16,665 nucleotides of DNA from Steroidobacteraceae bacterium (GCA_013044085.1 JABEVI010000003.1:1-16665), one strand, 5' to 3'; counted from the first letter of the stretch, positions 6,102 to 13,528 are shown. Notes: generated by a model not told the origin, from the sequence alone. Program-made: numbers and translations.

Positions 6102-8459
6102 TTAGAACTTGCGCTTGTATTGCAGCATCACGGTGAGCGGCTGCAACGTCGCAACCTGCGGGATCACGGTGGTGCCGTTCGCTTCGTACTGCGCATAGCC
6201 GACGTAGCCGATGTCACCGAGATTCGGCTTCGCGTTAGTCAGGTTGTGCACGTTCAAGGAGACCTCGGTCGGACCATCGTCCACGCCGAATCGCAAGTCC
6301 GCGAGTGAGTATGCCGGGCGGGTCGATTCGGCGCCCGCACCACCGTTCAGTATCGAGATGCTGTTGCCGGTGTAGCTGTAATCGGCGGACACGAAGCCGT
6401 CGAGGGCGTTGGTGAGCGGGTGCCGATACACCGAACCGATCGTCGCCGTCCAGGCCGGAACACCGGAGATCCGCGAACCCGGGGTGACGCCGACGATCGC
6501 CAGCGGGCCCGGGTTGGTGACGTCGGTCTTTTCGTAGCCGGCACCGAAGCGCAGCGTCAAGCCGGTGGTCAGGCGGCCGGAAATGTCGATTTCGCCGCCG
6601 TCGATCTTCGCCTTGTTGCCGTTGATGTCGAAATAGGAGCCGCAGGGCAGGGCTATTTGTTGCTGCAAATTGCTCCAGTTGATGTGGAAGACGTCCGCCG
6701 AGACGAGCAGTCCGGGTCGCGGCACCTGGATCTTGGTGCCAAGTTCGTAGCTCCAGAGCGTATCGGACTTCAACTGCGTAATGTCGGAGATCGGCAGATT
6801 CGGCAGGGCGCAAAACGGCAGCGCGGCCTGCGCGCCGCCGGCGCGAAAGCCCTTCGAGGCGGATGCGTACACCATCGCGTTCTGGTCGATCTGGTACTGC
6901 AGGCCGACTTTCGGATCGAAGCCGCTCTGATTGTTGCTCTGCGGATTGCTCGGTGTCGGCCCGAAGTTCATGAAGCCGTCGGCGGTGTAATCGGCTTTTT
7001 GCTTCAGCCAGTATTCACGCGCACCGAGCGTCAGCGTGTATCGCTTCAGGAACTTGTAGTACAGCTGACCGAAGACCGAGTAGTCCTGCTCGGTGGCCGG
7101 GGTGTTCTGTTGCCACATCACGTCGTTCGGCCAGGCTCCGACGATCTGGTTGTTCGCGGTCGCCGCGACCAAGCCGGTGGCGAGCGTCGGCGGGATCGTG
7201 AAGCGCGTATTGGTATGCGAGTAGTACAGGCCGACGATGCCGCTGACGCCGTCCACCGGATCGAAGGAGACGCGCATCTCTTCGGTGATCTGATTTTGGT
7301 AGTGCTCGCCATCCCAAAGGAACGGCTGCGCGGGCAGGCCGCTCACTTGATAATAGCCGCTCAGGATCTGCTGCGTACCGTAGGTCGAGTCCTCGAGATC
7401 CTGGGTGTGGCGGTGGAAGTAGCTCGTCGAGGAAACGAAACTCCATCCCTTGCCGTGGTAGTGCACGTCGATCGAGGGCAGGGCCCAATCGTCCTTCGCC
7501 TGCGGCTGCACATCGAAGGCGCGATTCAGCGTATAGACGGGGGTGAACGAGGGCAGCGGCGCGAAGGTCGCGGGGAATCCATGGTCCGTGGTGTTCTGGA
7601 ACATGACCCGGAAGCGCGCGTATAGATCATCCGCGATGCTCCATCGGACCGCGATCGAGCCGCCATAGCTCGTGTCCGCGCCCTGATTGCCGACACTATG
7701 CCGCGGAGCCGACAAGAACGGATTGGTCACCGCCGGGCTCGAAGGATCCGGGAAGGTGCGCGTCAGGTAGCCGGCGTCGTGGTTGACGAACAGCACGGCA
7801 CGCGCGGCGAGCACATGGGGCGAGAGCACCAGGTTGCCGATCATGTCGCCGCCGCCGTCGGCGCTGCCGCCACCGGAAGTCAGGCCCGCCTGCGCCATGA
7901 CGCGGAGTGAGTCGTGCGAGAGGTTCGGCTGCTTCGTGACCAGGCGGACGTTGCCGCCGAGCGAGCTTTCGCCGTAAAGGGTGCCCTGCGGTCCCTTCAA
8001 GACCTCGATGTTGTCGATATCCAGCACCCGCGGGTCGATGGATCCCGGCACCGGCGTGTCGTCGATATAAAAGCCGGTCGCGCCGGCGGTGCCGTACAAA
8101 TTCTGCCCGGTGATGCCACGAATCGCGACCGTACGGGCATCGGCAATCCCGGTCGGGCCGCCGCCGTAGCTGAAGGAGACATTCGGCGCTTTACTGGCGT
8201 AATCGGTGAACGACTGGATGTTGTAGTCCTGAAGCGCCGCGGCCGTGAACACCGTGATGCTCACCGGCACGCGGGCGAGCGGCTGTTTGCGTTTCAACGC
8301 CGTGACCATGATCGTTTGCAGCTGCGAGTCTTGGCCTTGGGAATTCACGCCCCCCGCGGCGGCCCGCGCGAAGGCAGCACCGAAGGCGCAGCCAGCCACC
8401 ACCAGCGCGACGGCCGCCGGCGATCGACGGAAGGATCGAACGCGATATTCATGGCTCAT
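6102..8459 (-). CDS. TonB-dependent outer-membrane receptor
   Basis: This 785-residue outer-membrane receptor takes up a bound ligand using TonB energy. An N-terminal signal peptide (RRSPAAVALVVAGCAFGAAFARA, about 11-33) precedes a TonB-box-like TIMVTA (49-54) and a plug domain (about 55-178). The plug contains VPVSITVF, RTVAIRGITG and IEVLKGPQGTLYGESSLGGN. The rest forms the beta-barrel and ends with aromatic F785, as outer-membrane proteins require. The frame is open back to 8540, but ATG 8457-8459 starts the signal peptide and has GGGGGAG about 9 nt upstream. The plug style resembles the large receptor group used by xanthomonads and sphingomonads for sugars, siderophores or aromatics; the substrate cannot be read from sequence. 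It is divergent from an AraC-type regulator that may control it. Confidence 0.93.
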   Translation of the reverse strand: MSHEYRVRSFRRSPAAVALVVAGCAFGAAFARAAAGGVNSQGQDSQLQTIMVTALKRKQPLARVPVSITVFTAAALQDYNIQSFTDYASKAPNVSFSYGGGPTGIADARTVAIRGITGQNLYGTAGATGFYIDDTPVPGSIDPRVLDIDNIEVLKGPQGTLYGESSLGGNVRLVTKQPNLSHDSLRVMAQAGLTSGGGSADGGGDMIGNLVLSPHVLAARAVLFVNHDAGYLTRTFPDPSSPAVTNPFLSAPRHSVGNQGADTSYGGSIAVRWSIADDLYARFRVMFQNTTDHGFPATFAPLPSFTPVYTLNRAFDVQPQAKDDWALPSIDVHYHGKGWSFVSSTSYFHRHTQDLEDSTYGTQQILSGYYQVSGLPAQPFLWDGEHYQNQITEEMRVSFDPVDGVSGIVGLYYSHTNTRFTIPPTLATGLVAATANNQIVGAWPNDVMWQQNTPATEQDYSVFGQLYYKFLKRYTLTLGAREYWLKQKADYTADGFMNFGPTPSNPQSNNQSGFDPKVGLQYQIDQNAMVYASASKGFRAGGAQAALPFCALPNLPISDITQLKSDTLWSYELGTKIQVPRPGLLVSADVFHINWSNLQQQIALPCGSYFDINGNKAKIDGGEIDISGRLTTGLTLRFGAGYEKTDVTNPGPLAIVGVTPGSRISGVPAWTATIGSVYRHPLTNALDGFVSADYSYTGNSISILNGGAGAESTRPAYSLADLRFGVDDGPTEVSLNVHNLTNAKPNLGDIGYVGYAQYEANGTTVIPQVATLQPLTVMLQYKRKF

Positions 8460-8576
8460 CTGATTGGGCTCCCCCGGGGGTGTTGTCAAAATCACACGGC
8501 TCTTTGTTCTGGATTGCCGCGAATCGTATTCTTCGGCCAACAGCAGGCACCTTGCTTGTGCGGAAACGACGCTTGG

Positions 8577-8605
8577 TTGACACTATCCGACATTGGGACT
8601 AAAAA
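8577..8605 (+). promoter_or_regulatory. Probable sigma-70 promoter of the AraC-type regulator
   Basis: A consensus -35 TTGACA (8577-8582) is followed after 17 bases by TAAAAA (8600-8605) as -10. Transcription would begin near 8612, only about 10 nt before ATG 8622. The leader would therefore be too short for a normal ribosome binding site, unless translation starts further inside, for example at ATG 8715. The rest of the 162-bp divergent gap, 8460-8576, shows no Fur box or other clear operator. Confidence 0.6.
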
Positions 8606-8621
8606 TTAGGCAAATCCAAGC

Positions 8622-9674
8622 ATGCGTATGCTCAGCAAGCCTCGAATCGACGCGCACCCTGAACTGAGCGCTTCGGGCGCCGTCCTTACGTCCCATCCCG
8701 TGATCAAGCCGGAGATGATTGGTTTCCTGCTTGCGCCGCGTTTTTCGATGCTGGCCTTCACCTGCGCGGTGGAACCGCTACGAGTCGCGAACCGCCTCGC
8801 GCAGTGCGAGTTGTATCAATGGCAGACGATATCGTCCGACGGTCAGCCGGTCGCGGCCAGCAATCACATGGCGGTGATCGCCGACCGCTCGATCCGCGAA
8901 CCGGTTGAGTTCAACCGTGTCGCCGTGTGCGCCGGCTTCGAGCCCGAGGCCCTCTACGAGGCGCGCATCGCCGGCTGGCTGCGACAACTGGCCCGTGCGG
9001 GCGTCGCGCTCGGCGCAATCGACACCGGCAGCTTCGTGCTCGCCCACGCCGGCTTGCTCGATGGCTACCGCGCCGCCACCCACTGGGAATCCCTCGAGGG
9101 CCTGCGCGTGCAGTTTCCGAAGGTCGCCATTACGCCGGACCTGTTCGTCGTCGACCGCACGCGATTCACCTGCGCCGGCGGCACGGCGGCTCTGGACATG
9201 ATGCTGCATGTCGTGCGACTGAGCCACGGGCATCGTCTCGCCGCCGCGGTCGCCGAACAATTCATCCACACACGCATGCGCGAAGCCCGAGAGCATCAGC
9301 GCATGGCAAGCGGCGAGCGGCAGGGAGTCAAGGAGTCGTGGCTCGCGCGCATGATCGAGATGATGGAGGCGAACATCGACGAGCCTCTGGCGATGGGTGA
9401 ATTATGTGCCGCCGTAGCCGTGACGGCGCGGCGCTGCGAGCGCGGCTTCCAGCGGCAATTACGCACGTCCGCGAGACGTTATTATCTCGATCTGCGTCTG
9501 CAGCGCGCGCGCGCGTTGCTGCAATATACGACCCTGCCGGTGCTCGACACCGCGGTCGCGTGCGGATTTCGCAGCCTGTCGCACTTCTCCCGCCAGTATA
9601 AACGGTGGGCGGGCGTTCCGCCGTCGGCGGATCGCGCCTTGATGCATCAAGGGGTGCCGCCCATCCTGAGCTGA
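8622..9674 (+). CDS. GlxA/GbdR-like AraC-family transcriptional regulator
   Basis: This 350-residue regulator has an N-terminal class-I glutamine amidotransferase-like (DJ-1/PfpI) sensor domain (about 33-215) and a C-terminal AraC helix-turn-helix pair (about 241-340, with LQRARALLQYTTLPV and CGFRSLSHFSRQYKRWAGVPP). Sensor hallmarks are IGFLLAPRFSMLAF, GAIDTGSFVLAHAGLLDG (131-148) and ATHWE (152-156). The nucleophile cysteine found in active DJ-1-fold enzymes is replaced around D134-T135-G136, as in the GbdR/CdhR/ArgR-type regulators of quaternary-amine and amino-acid catabolism, so it is a ligand sensor rather than an enzyme. The start is uncertain: ATG 8622 lacks a clear Shine-Dalgarno and lies just after a strong promoter, while ATG 8715 (MIGFLLAP...) follows GCCGGAG. 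It is divergent from the TonB-dependent receptor and so a candidate controller of it. Confidence 0.87.
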   Translation: MRMLSKPRIDAHPELSASGAVLTSHPVIKPEMIGFLLAPRFSMLAFTCAVEPLRVANRLAQCELYQWQTISSDGQPVAASNHMAVIADRSIREPVEFNRVAVCAGFEPEALYEARIAGWLRQLARAGVALGAIDTGSFVLAHAGLLDGYRAATHWESLEGLRVQFPKVAITPDLFVVDRTRFTCAGGTAALDMMLHVVRLSHGHRLAAAVAEQFIHTRMREAREHQRMASGERQGVKESWLARMIEMMEANIDEPLAMGELCAAVAVTARRCERGFQRQLRTSARRYYLDLRLQRARALLQYTTLPVLDTAVACGFRSLSHFSRQYKRWAGVPPSADRALMHQGVPPILS

Positions 9675-9782
9675 TTGCCGCCCTTGGGCCGCTGTTTGCA
9701 CCAACTTAACCTTTCTTTAAGGAACAAGCGCGGGCATTCGCGCGACAATCGGCGGCGGACTCACTACCAGAGGAAGTGCACG

Positions 9783-10115
9783 ATGCGACAGAAGATCTCT
9801 CGACGAACGCTGATCAAGGGCGGATTGCTGGCAGGTGCCTGCGTACCCGCGCTCGGATTGCTGGCCAATGAGGCATCGGCCGCCGGCCTGACGCCGCTCA
9901 GCCCCTCGGATCCGACCGCAGTCGCGCTGGGTTTCGTGACGAATTCCGCCAAGGTCGACGCGAAGAAGTATCCGACGCACACGGCGGCGCAGCATTGTGG
10001 CACGTGCGCACAGTTCCTAGGCAAGCCGGGCCAGGCGCGCGGCGGTTGCAACATCTTCGCAGGCCACACGGTACCGGCGACCGGCTGGTGCTCGGCCTGG
10101 GCGCAGAAGCCGTAA
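9783..10115 (+). CDS. High-potential iron-sulfur protein (HiPIP), Tat-exported
   Basis: This small periplasmic electron carrier has a [4Fe-4S] cluster cycling between the 3+ and 2+ states. The 110-residue precursor starts with a twin-arginine signal (SRRTLIKGG at 6-14, then a hydrophobic stretch and an ASA-A site near 33), as expected for a cofactor folded before export. The four cluster cysteines are C72, C75, C89 and C103, in the spacing C-x2-C-x13-C-x13-C, with the family-typical GWC at the last one. The mature protein of about 77 residues is HiPIP-sized. The frame extends upstream to 9675, but ATG 9783 has AGAGGAAG about 7 nt ahead and starts the Tat signal. It stands alone, with no obvious redox partner beside it. 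The 108 bp before it (9675-9782) hold no feature I can support beyond the ribosome binding site. Confidence 0.93.
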   Translation: MRQKISRRTLIKGGLLAGACVPALGLLANEASAAGLTPLSPSDPTAVALGFVTNSAKVDAKKYPTHTAAQHCGTCAQFLGKPGQARGGCNIFAGHTVPATGWCSAWAQKP

Positions 10116-10130
10116 CACGGATGTTTCGCG

Positions 10131-10167
10131 CGTCACGTGCCTGGGCGTCATGCCCGGGCGCGTGACG
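10131..10167. terminator. 16-bp stem-loop between convergent HiPIP and sugar-kinase genes
   Basis: CGTCACGTGCCTGGGC (10131-10146) and GCCCGGGCGCGTGACG (10152-10167) form a 16-position stem with a 5-base loop, GTCAT. The only two departures from perfect complementarity become G-U pairs in the plus-strand RNA. It starts 15 bases after the HiPIP stop and lies 17 bases beyond the end of the kinase gene on the other strand. There is no T-run, so it is either an imperfect bidirectional terminator or a 3' stabilising hairpin. Confidence 0.6.
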
Positions 10168-10183
10168 GTGCGCCTGAGTCTCC

Positions 10184-11104
10184 TCAGCCGGATGTGCGCT
10201 CGGCGGCCCGTACCGCGAGAGACAGTGCGCCAAGCACGCCGGATTTCGCGCCCAAGCCGGGCGCGACGATGTATTCATGGATGTTCGTCGACAGCTCCGG
10301 GCGGTCGATGTAACCCCGCAACCAGACCTGCAGGCGATCACGAATCATCGGCAAGAGCCGCTGCTGGCTCATGACGCCGCCACCCATCACGATCCGGCGC
10401 GGCGACACCGTCACCACGAGATTGGCGCACAGCTGAGCCAGATAATCCGCTTCGATGTCCCATTGCGGATGGCCGTGAGGGAGTTGATCAAGGGATGCGC
10501 CGGAGCGCGCCGCGATCGCCGGCCCGCAGGCCAGCCCTTCCAGACAATCACCGTGAAACGGGCAAACGCCGACGAAATCGCGGTCAAAGGGGTGGCGGCG
10601 GGGATAGCTGTGGCCAATCTCCGGGTGAAGCAGCCCGTGCAAAGGTTCACCGTTGACCAATACACCACCGCCGATGCCGGTACCGACCGTCACGTACACC
10701 ATCGAGTCGGCACCCGCCGCGGCTCCCCACCGATATTCAGCGCTCGCAGCGGCATTGACGTCGGTGTCGAAACCCGCCGGACAGCCGAACGGTTCCGCGA
10801 GGGCGCCGAGCAGATCCGCATCGCTCCATCCCGGCTTCGGCGTACGCAGGATGCGCCCGTAGCGGGGCGATCGCCGATCCAGTTCCACCGGTCCGAAGGA
10901 TGCGATCCCGAGCGCCGCGATGCGGCAGAGTTCCGCCTCCGCACCGCGCAGGAAGGCGAGAGCTTCGGCTATCGTCGCCTTGGGTTCTGTGGTGGCGAAT
11001 CGATGCTCGCGCAGCAAGCGGCCCTCTGCGTCGCCGACCGCGCACACGAATTTCGTGCCGCCGGCCTCGATGGCACCAAAGAGCCGAATGTCCGCAGAAT
11101 TCAT
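10184..11104 (-). CDS. ROK-family sugar kinase, fructokinase-like
   Basis: This cytoplasmic ATP-dependent hexose kinase of 306 residues probably phosphorylates fructose or a related sugar. ROK signatures are visible: the phosphate-binding GAIEAGGTKFVCAVG (10-24), the catalytic aspartate in DTDVNAAA (D115), the second ATP motif TVGTGIGGGVLV (139-150), and the zinc site formed by HPEIGH (160-165) plus CPFHGDC (181-187). The wide spacing and the CPFHGDCLEG form are typical of the ScrK/YdhR fructokinase branch rather than of glucokinases, NagK or ROK repressors. There is no N-terminal helix-turn-helix. ATG 11102-11104 has GGTGGGAG upstream. The gene is divergent from an MFS sugar transporter across an operator-bearing gap, so uptake and phosphorylation are probably co-controlled. 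The exact substrate is not proven. Confidence 0.88.
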   Translation of the reverse strand: MNSADIRLFGAIEAGGTKFVCAVGDAEGRLLREHRFATTEPKATIAEALAFLRGAEAELCRIAALGIASFGPVELDRRSPRYGRILRTPKPGWSDADLLGALAEPFGCPAGFDTDVNAAASAEYRWGAAAGADSMVYVTVGTGIGGGVLVNGEPLHGLLHPEIGHSYPRRHPFDRDFVGVCPFHGDCLEGLACGPAIAARSGASLDQLPHGHPQWDIEADYLAQLCANLVVTVSPRRIVMGGGVMSQQRLLPMIRDRLQVWLRGYIDRPELSTNIHEYIVAPGLGAKSGVLGALSLAVRAAERTSG

Positions 11105-11134
11105 GCCGTGCTCCCACCCGCGCGCCGGGCGCCG

Positions 11135-11163
11135 AGTTTATTTCAAGCTGCAAACGGTTGCAA
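11135..11163 (-). promoter_or_regulatory. Probable promoter of the ROK kinase gene
   Basis: On the minus strand TTGCAA (11163-11158) is followed after exactly 17 bases by TAAACT (11140-11135). Each hexamer matches consensus at 4 of 6 positions. Transcription would start near 11128, leaving a leader of about 24 nt to the kinase ATG, which includes its Shine-Dalgarno sequence. The -35 hexamer is the same DNA as the -35 proposed for the divergent transporter promoter. Confidence 0.5.
11149..11162. promoter_or_regulatory. LacI-type operator overlapping both -35 elements
   Basis: TGCAAACGGTTGCA is a near-perfect 14-base palindrome with the central CG that marks LacI/GalR-family operators; the arms TGCAA/TTGCA are exact. 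It overlaps the TTGCAA hexamer used by both proposed promoters, so binding would block kinase and transporter genes together. The likely binder is the LacI-family protein encoded just past the transporter (12464-13528). Confidence 0.65.
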
Positions 11164-11186
11164 TTGACAAAAGAACTTACTATTTT
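11158..11186 (+). promoter_or_regulatory. Probable promoter of the MFS transporter gene
   Basis: TTGCAA (11158-11163) is followed after 17 bases by TATTTT (11181-11186). An inverted repeat, GACAAAA (11166-11172) / TTTTGTC (11183-11189), spans the spacer and the -10. A textbook TTGACA also sits at 11164-11169 but has no good -10 at 16-18 bp. The leader to ATG 11248 would be about 55 nt and would contain the second operator-like copy at 11208-11218. Confidence 0.5.
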
Positions 11187-11207
11187 GTCCTGACGAGATT
11201 CCGGCGA

Positions 11208-11218
11208 CAAACGATTGC
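11208..11218. promoter_or_regulatory. Second LacI-operator-like site
   Basis: CAAACGATTGC repeats the core of the first operator (CAAACGGTTGC, 11151-11161) with one change and keeps the central CG. The two cores start 57 bp apart and flank the transporter promoter's -10 and start region. This is compatible with cooperative binding or looping by a LacI-type repressor. It is weaker as a palindrome than the first copy. Confidence 0.4.
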
Positions 11219-11247
11219 TGGGTCGACTCTCCGGGGGGAGTGGCTGC

Positions 11248-12492
11248 ATGATGACGCAAACGGCGCACGGCGGGCGATCGAACATCGCTCTGATCAAAAC
11301 ACTGACGTACCTGATGTTCATGATGTTCGCGATGACGACCGATTCGGTCGGCGTGATCATTCCGCAGATCATCCGTGAATTTCGCCTGAGCATGGCGCAG
11401 GCCTCCTCCTTCCAGTACGTGACCATGCTCGGCATCGCGATCGCGGGCCTGCTGCTCGGCTTCCTTGCCGACCGGATCGGCCGCAAGCGCTCCATCGTGC
11501 TCGGTCTCGTGCTGTTCACGTTGAACTCCTACCTGTTCGTGATCGGCGACCGGTTCGCGATCTTCATCGCGTTGCTGTTCTTTTCGGGCTGTGCGATCGG
11601 CATATTCAAGACCGGCGCGCTCGCCTTGATCGGCGACATTTGCACCTCCACGGCCCAGCACACTTCGACCATGAACATGGTGGAGGGATTCTTCGGCGTC
11701 GGTTCGATCATCGGGCCGGCGATCGTCATCCGCCTGGTCGCGGCGGGGGTGTCGTGGGAGTGGCTGTACGTGATCGTGGCGACGGTTTGCGCCTCGCTCG
11801 TGGTGATCGCACTGCTCGTGAAATATCCGTCGACGCGGCCCACGGAGAGCGAACCGGTCGACCTCGTACGGACGATGAAGATGCTCAAGGACCCCTACGT
11901 GGTCGGCTTCAGCGCGGCCGCGTTCTTCTACGTGGCGACCGAATGCGCGATCTACGTCTGGATGCCGACGCTGCTCGCGAAATATCACGGCTCGGCGACC
12001 TTGCTCGCGGCCTATGCGCTCTCGGTATTCTTCATTCTGCGGGCCGCGGGACGCTTTCTCGGCGGCTGGTTGATCGCGCAGGTGCCGTGGGCGGGTGCGT
12101 TGGCGCTTCTCAGCCTGTGCATCTTCCTGTGTTTCCTCGGCAGCGTTTACGGCGGCATCAACGTCGCGGTCTATCTGCTCCCGGCTTCGGGTTTGTTCAT
12201 GTCGGTGATCTATCCGACCGTGAATTCAAAGGGCATCAGCTGCTTCGAGAAATCCGAGCACGGTGCGGTTGCGGGCGTGATCCTGTTTTTCACCTGCGCA
12301 GGGGCGGCGGTGGGGCCTTTCCTGATGGGTCTGATCAGCGACCACTTCGGCACCCCGCGCTACGGATTCCTGCTCGCGACCGGCTATGCCGCGGTGCTGT
12401 TCGTCGGTCTGGCCGCGAACTGGTCGCTTAACCCCGCGCGTGCGCGTCTGCAGCGACTCGACATCAGCGAATACGCTGCGGTCCACTCGTAG
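11248..12492 (+). CDS. MFS sugar transporter (FucP/FHS-like)
   Basis: This 414-residue inner-membrane major-facilitator permease has about twelve hydrophobic segments. The family loop motif GFLADRIGRKR is at residues 71-81, between helices 2 and 3. The start of the second half, AAFFYVATECAIYVWMP, resembles the FHS branch (fucose/glucose:H+ symporters), which often carries a YxGxE-type motif there. ATG 11248 has GGGGGGAG (11233-11240) 7 nt upstream; the frame runs back to 11215 without a better start. It is divergent from the fructokinase-like gene and followed tail to tail by a LacI regulator, which suggests uptake of a hexose or small oligosaccharide. The sugar cannot be named. Its last 29 bases overlap the end of the LacI gene on the other strand. 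Confidence 0.87.
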   Translation: MMTQTAHGGRSNIALIKTLTYLMFMMFAMTTDSVGVIIPQIIREFRLSMAQASSFQYVTMLGIAIAGLLLGFLADRIGRKRSIVLGLVLFTLNSYLFVIGDRFAIFIALLFFSGCAIGIFKTGALALIGDICTSTAQHTSTMNMVEGFFGVGSIIGPAIVIRLVAAGVSWEWLYVIVATVCASLVVIALLVKYPSTRPTESEPVDLVRTMKMLKDPYVVGFSAAAFFYVATECAIYVWMPTLLAKYHGSATLLAAYALSVFFILRAAGRFLGGWLIAQVPWAGALALLSLCIFLCFLGSVYGGINVAVYLLPASGLFMSVIYPTVNSKGISCFEKSEHGAVAGVILFFTCAGAAVGPFLMGLISDHFGTPRYGFLLATGYAAVLFVGLAANWSLNPARARLQRLDISEYAAVHS

Positions 12493-13528
12493 CGCGGATG
12501 ATAAGTTCGGTCGGCAGGACCTTCGGCAGCTCACGCTTGCCCGCGAGCAGCGAGAACAACGAGTCGACCAACGCCCTGCCGCCGGCATCGATCAACTGGC
12601 GCACCGTCGACAAGGGTGGGTTGAAATACGCCGCCAGCTCGATGTCGTCGTAGCCGACCACGGCCACATCGTTGGGCACCTGCAGTCCGTTCTCCCGCAA
12701 CGTGCTCACGGCGGTCATCGCCAGTACGTCGCTGCAGGCGAAGATCGCGTCGAAACCGACCTTGCGGTCGATCAATCCCTGCACGGCCGCGCGCGCCCGC
12801 TCGGCGACGAAGGAGATTGGCACCACCAGGCCCGGGTCGATTGGCAGCCGGTGGCGGGCGAGCGCCTCCCGATAGCCCGCATGGCGCTGCGCGACCTCCG
12901 GCAGCTCGACGTCGCCTAAAAACGCAATGCGGCGGCGCCCGACATCGATCAGGTGGTTGGTTGCCACCTCGCCGCCGGAAAAATTGTCGCCACCGACCGT
13001 GCAATACAGCTGTTGGGCGAGATGCGCGCCCCAGACGACGAGCGGCACCTGTCGCGCCGCCAGTTCGTTCAGCTGGTCGTGGTGGTGCCACTGCCCGATC
13101 AGAATGATGCCGACCGCCCGGCCGCCATCGTACAGGGCGGCGGCCGAATCGAGCTGCTCGGCATCGACACGCGACAAGAGCATGTCAAAGCCGCGCTCGG
13201 TCAGGGCATCGGCGACGCTGCCGAGCATTCGTAGAAAAAAGGGATCCGAGATGTTCTGTCCGCTCGTCGAATCGTACGGCACGACGACCGCGACGGTGCG
13301 GTTCTGTTGCAAGCGCAGATTCTTCGCACCGATGTTGATCGTGTAGTTCAGCGACCGCGCCAGCTCCGTGATCCGGGTTCGCGTCTCCTCATTCACGACC
13401 GGACTGCCGCTCAGGGCACGCGAGACGGTCGATGTCGATACGCCGGCAAGGCGGGCGATATCGGCCATCTGCAGCCTCTCCCGGGGACCGGCAGGCGGCG
13501 CCGCGCTCTTCGGCTTTTTGTGCGCCAC
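12464..13528 (-). CDS. LacI-family transcriptional regulator
   Basis: This is a LacI/GalR repressor with an N-terminal helix-turn-helix (MADIARLAGVSTSTVSRALSG, about 21-41), a hinge region near 62-77 (NYTINIGAKNLRLQQN) and a periplasmic-binding-protein-like effector domain (about 77-350, with FDAIFACSDVLAMTAV and VAVVGYDDIELAAYF). I give the longer form from GTG 13526-13528 (354 residues). ATG 13466-13468, which begins exactly at MADIARL and has GGGAGAGG 6-7 nt upstream, is a strong alternative giving 334 residues. The longer start lies 7 nt after the ubiM stop, so it may be transcribed with ubiM, an odd partner. Its likely targets are the LacI-type sites at 11149-11162 and 11208-11218, controlling the kinase and the transporter. 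Confidence 0.92.
   Translation of the reverse strand: MAHKKPKSAAPPAGPRERLQMADIARLAGVSTSTVSRALSGSPVVNEETRTRITELARSLNYTINIGAKNLRLQQNRTVAVVVPYDSTSGQNISDPFFLRMLGSVADALTERGFDMLLSRVDAEQLDSAAALYDGGRAVGIILIGQWHHHDQLNELAARQVPLVVWGAHLAQQLYCTVGGDNFSGGEVATNHLIDVGRRRIAFLGDVELPEVAQRHAGYREALARHRLPIDPGLVVPISFVAERARAAVQGLIDRKVGFDAIFACSDVLAMTAVSTLRENGLQVPNDVAVVGYDDIELAAYFNPPLSTVRQLIDAGGRALVDSLFSLLAGKRELPKVLPTELIIRATSGPQRIR

Noticed and set aside
6420..7625. Plus-strand open frame across the TonB-dependent receptor
   Set aside because: It is antisense to a receptor with plug and barrel features; its composition is that of a frame shadow.
8385..8400. Lipobox-like VAGC in the receptor signal peptide
   Set aside because: It falls inside the hydrophobic core with a further hydrophobic stretch and an ARA-A cleavage site after it. 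TonB-dependent receptors are not normally lipoproteins.
8471..8480. CCCCCGGGGG palindrome upstream of the receptor start
   Set aside because: It has no loop, so it cannot form a hairpin by itself. Half of it is simply the G-rich Shine-Dalgarno of the receptor gene.
8460..8621. Possible Fur box controlling the TonB-dependent receptor
   Set aside because: I looked for a GATAATGATAATCATTATC-like repeat in the gap and saw none, so iron control is not supported.
9505..9517. GC dinucleotide runs here and near 16549-16561
   Set aside because: They lie within coding sequence and reflect Ala/Arg codons in GC-rich DNA; they are too short to call repeats.
11164..11169. Consensus TTGACA as the transporter -35
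   Set aside because: No acceptable -10 lies 16-18 bp downstream; the overlapping TTGCAA has TATTTT at exactly 17 bp. It is kept only as an alternative.
11143..11988. Minus-strand open frame over the MFS transporter
   Set aside because: Its translation is rich in H, E, D and R with no fold signature, and it covers the operator region and hydrophobic transporter codons in antisense.
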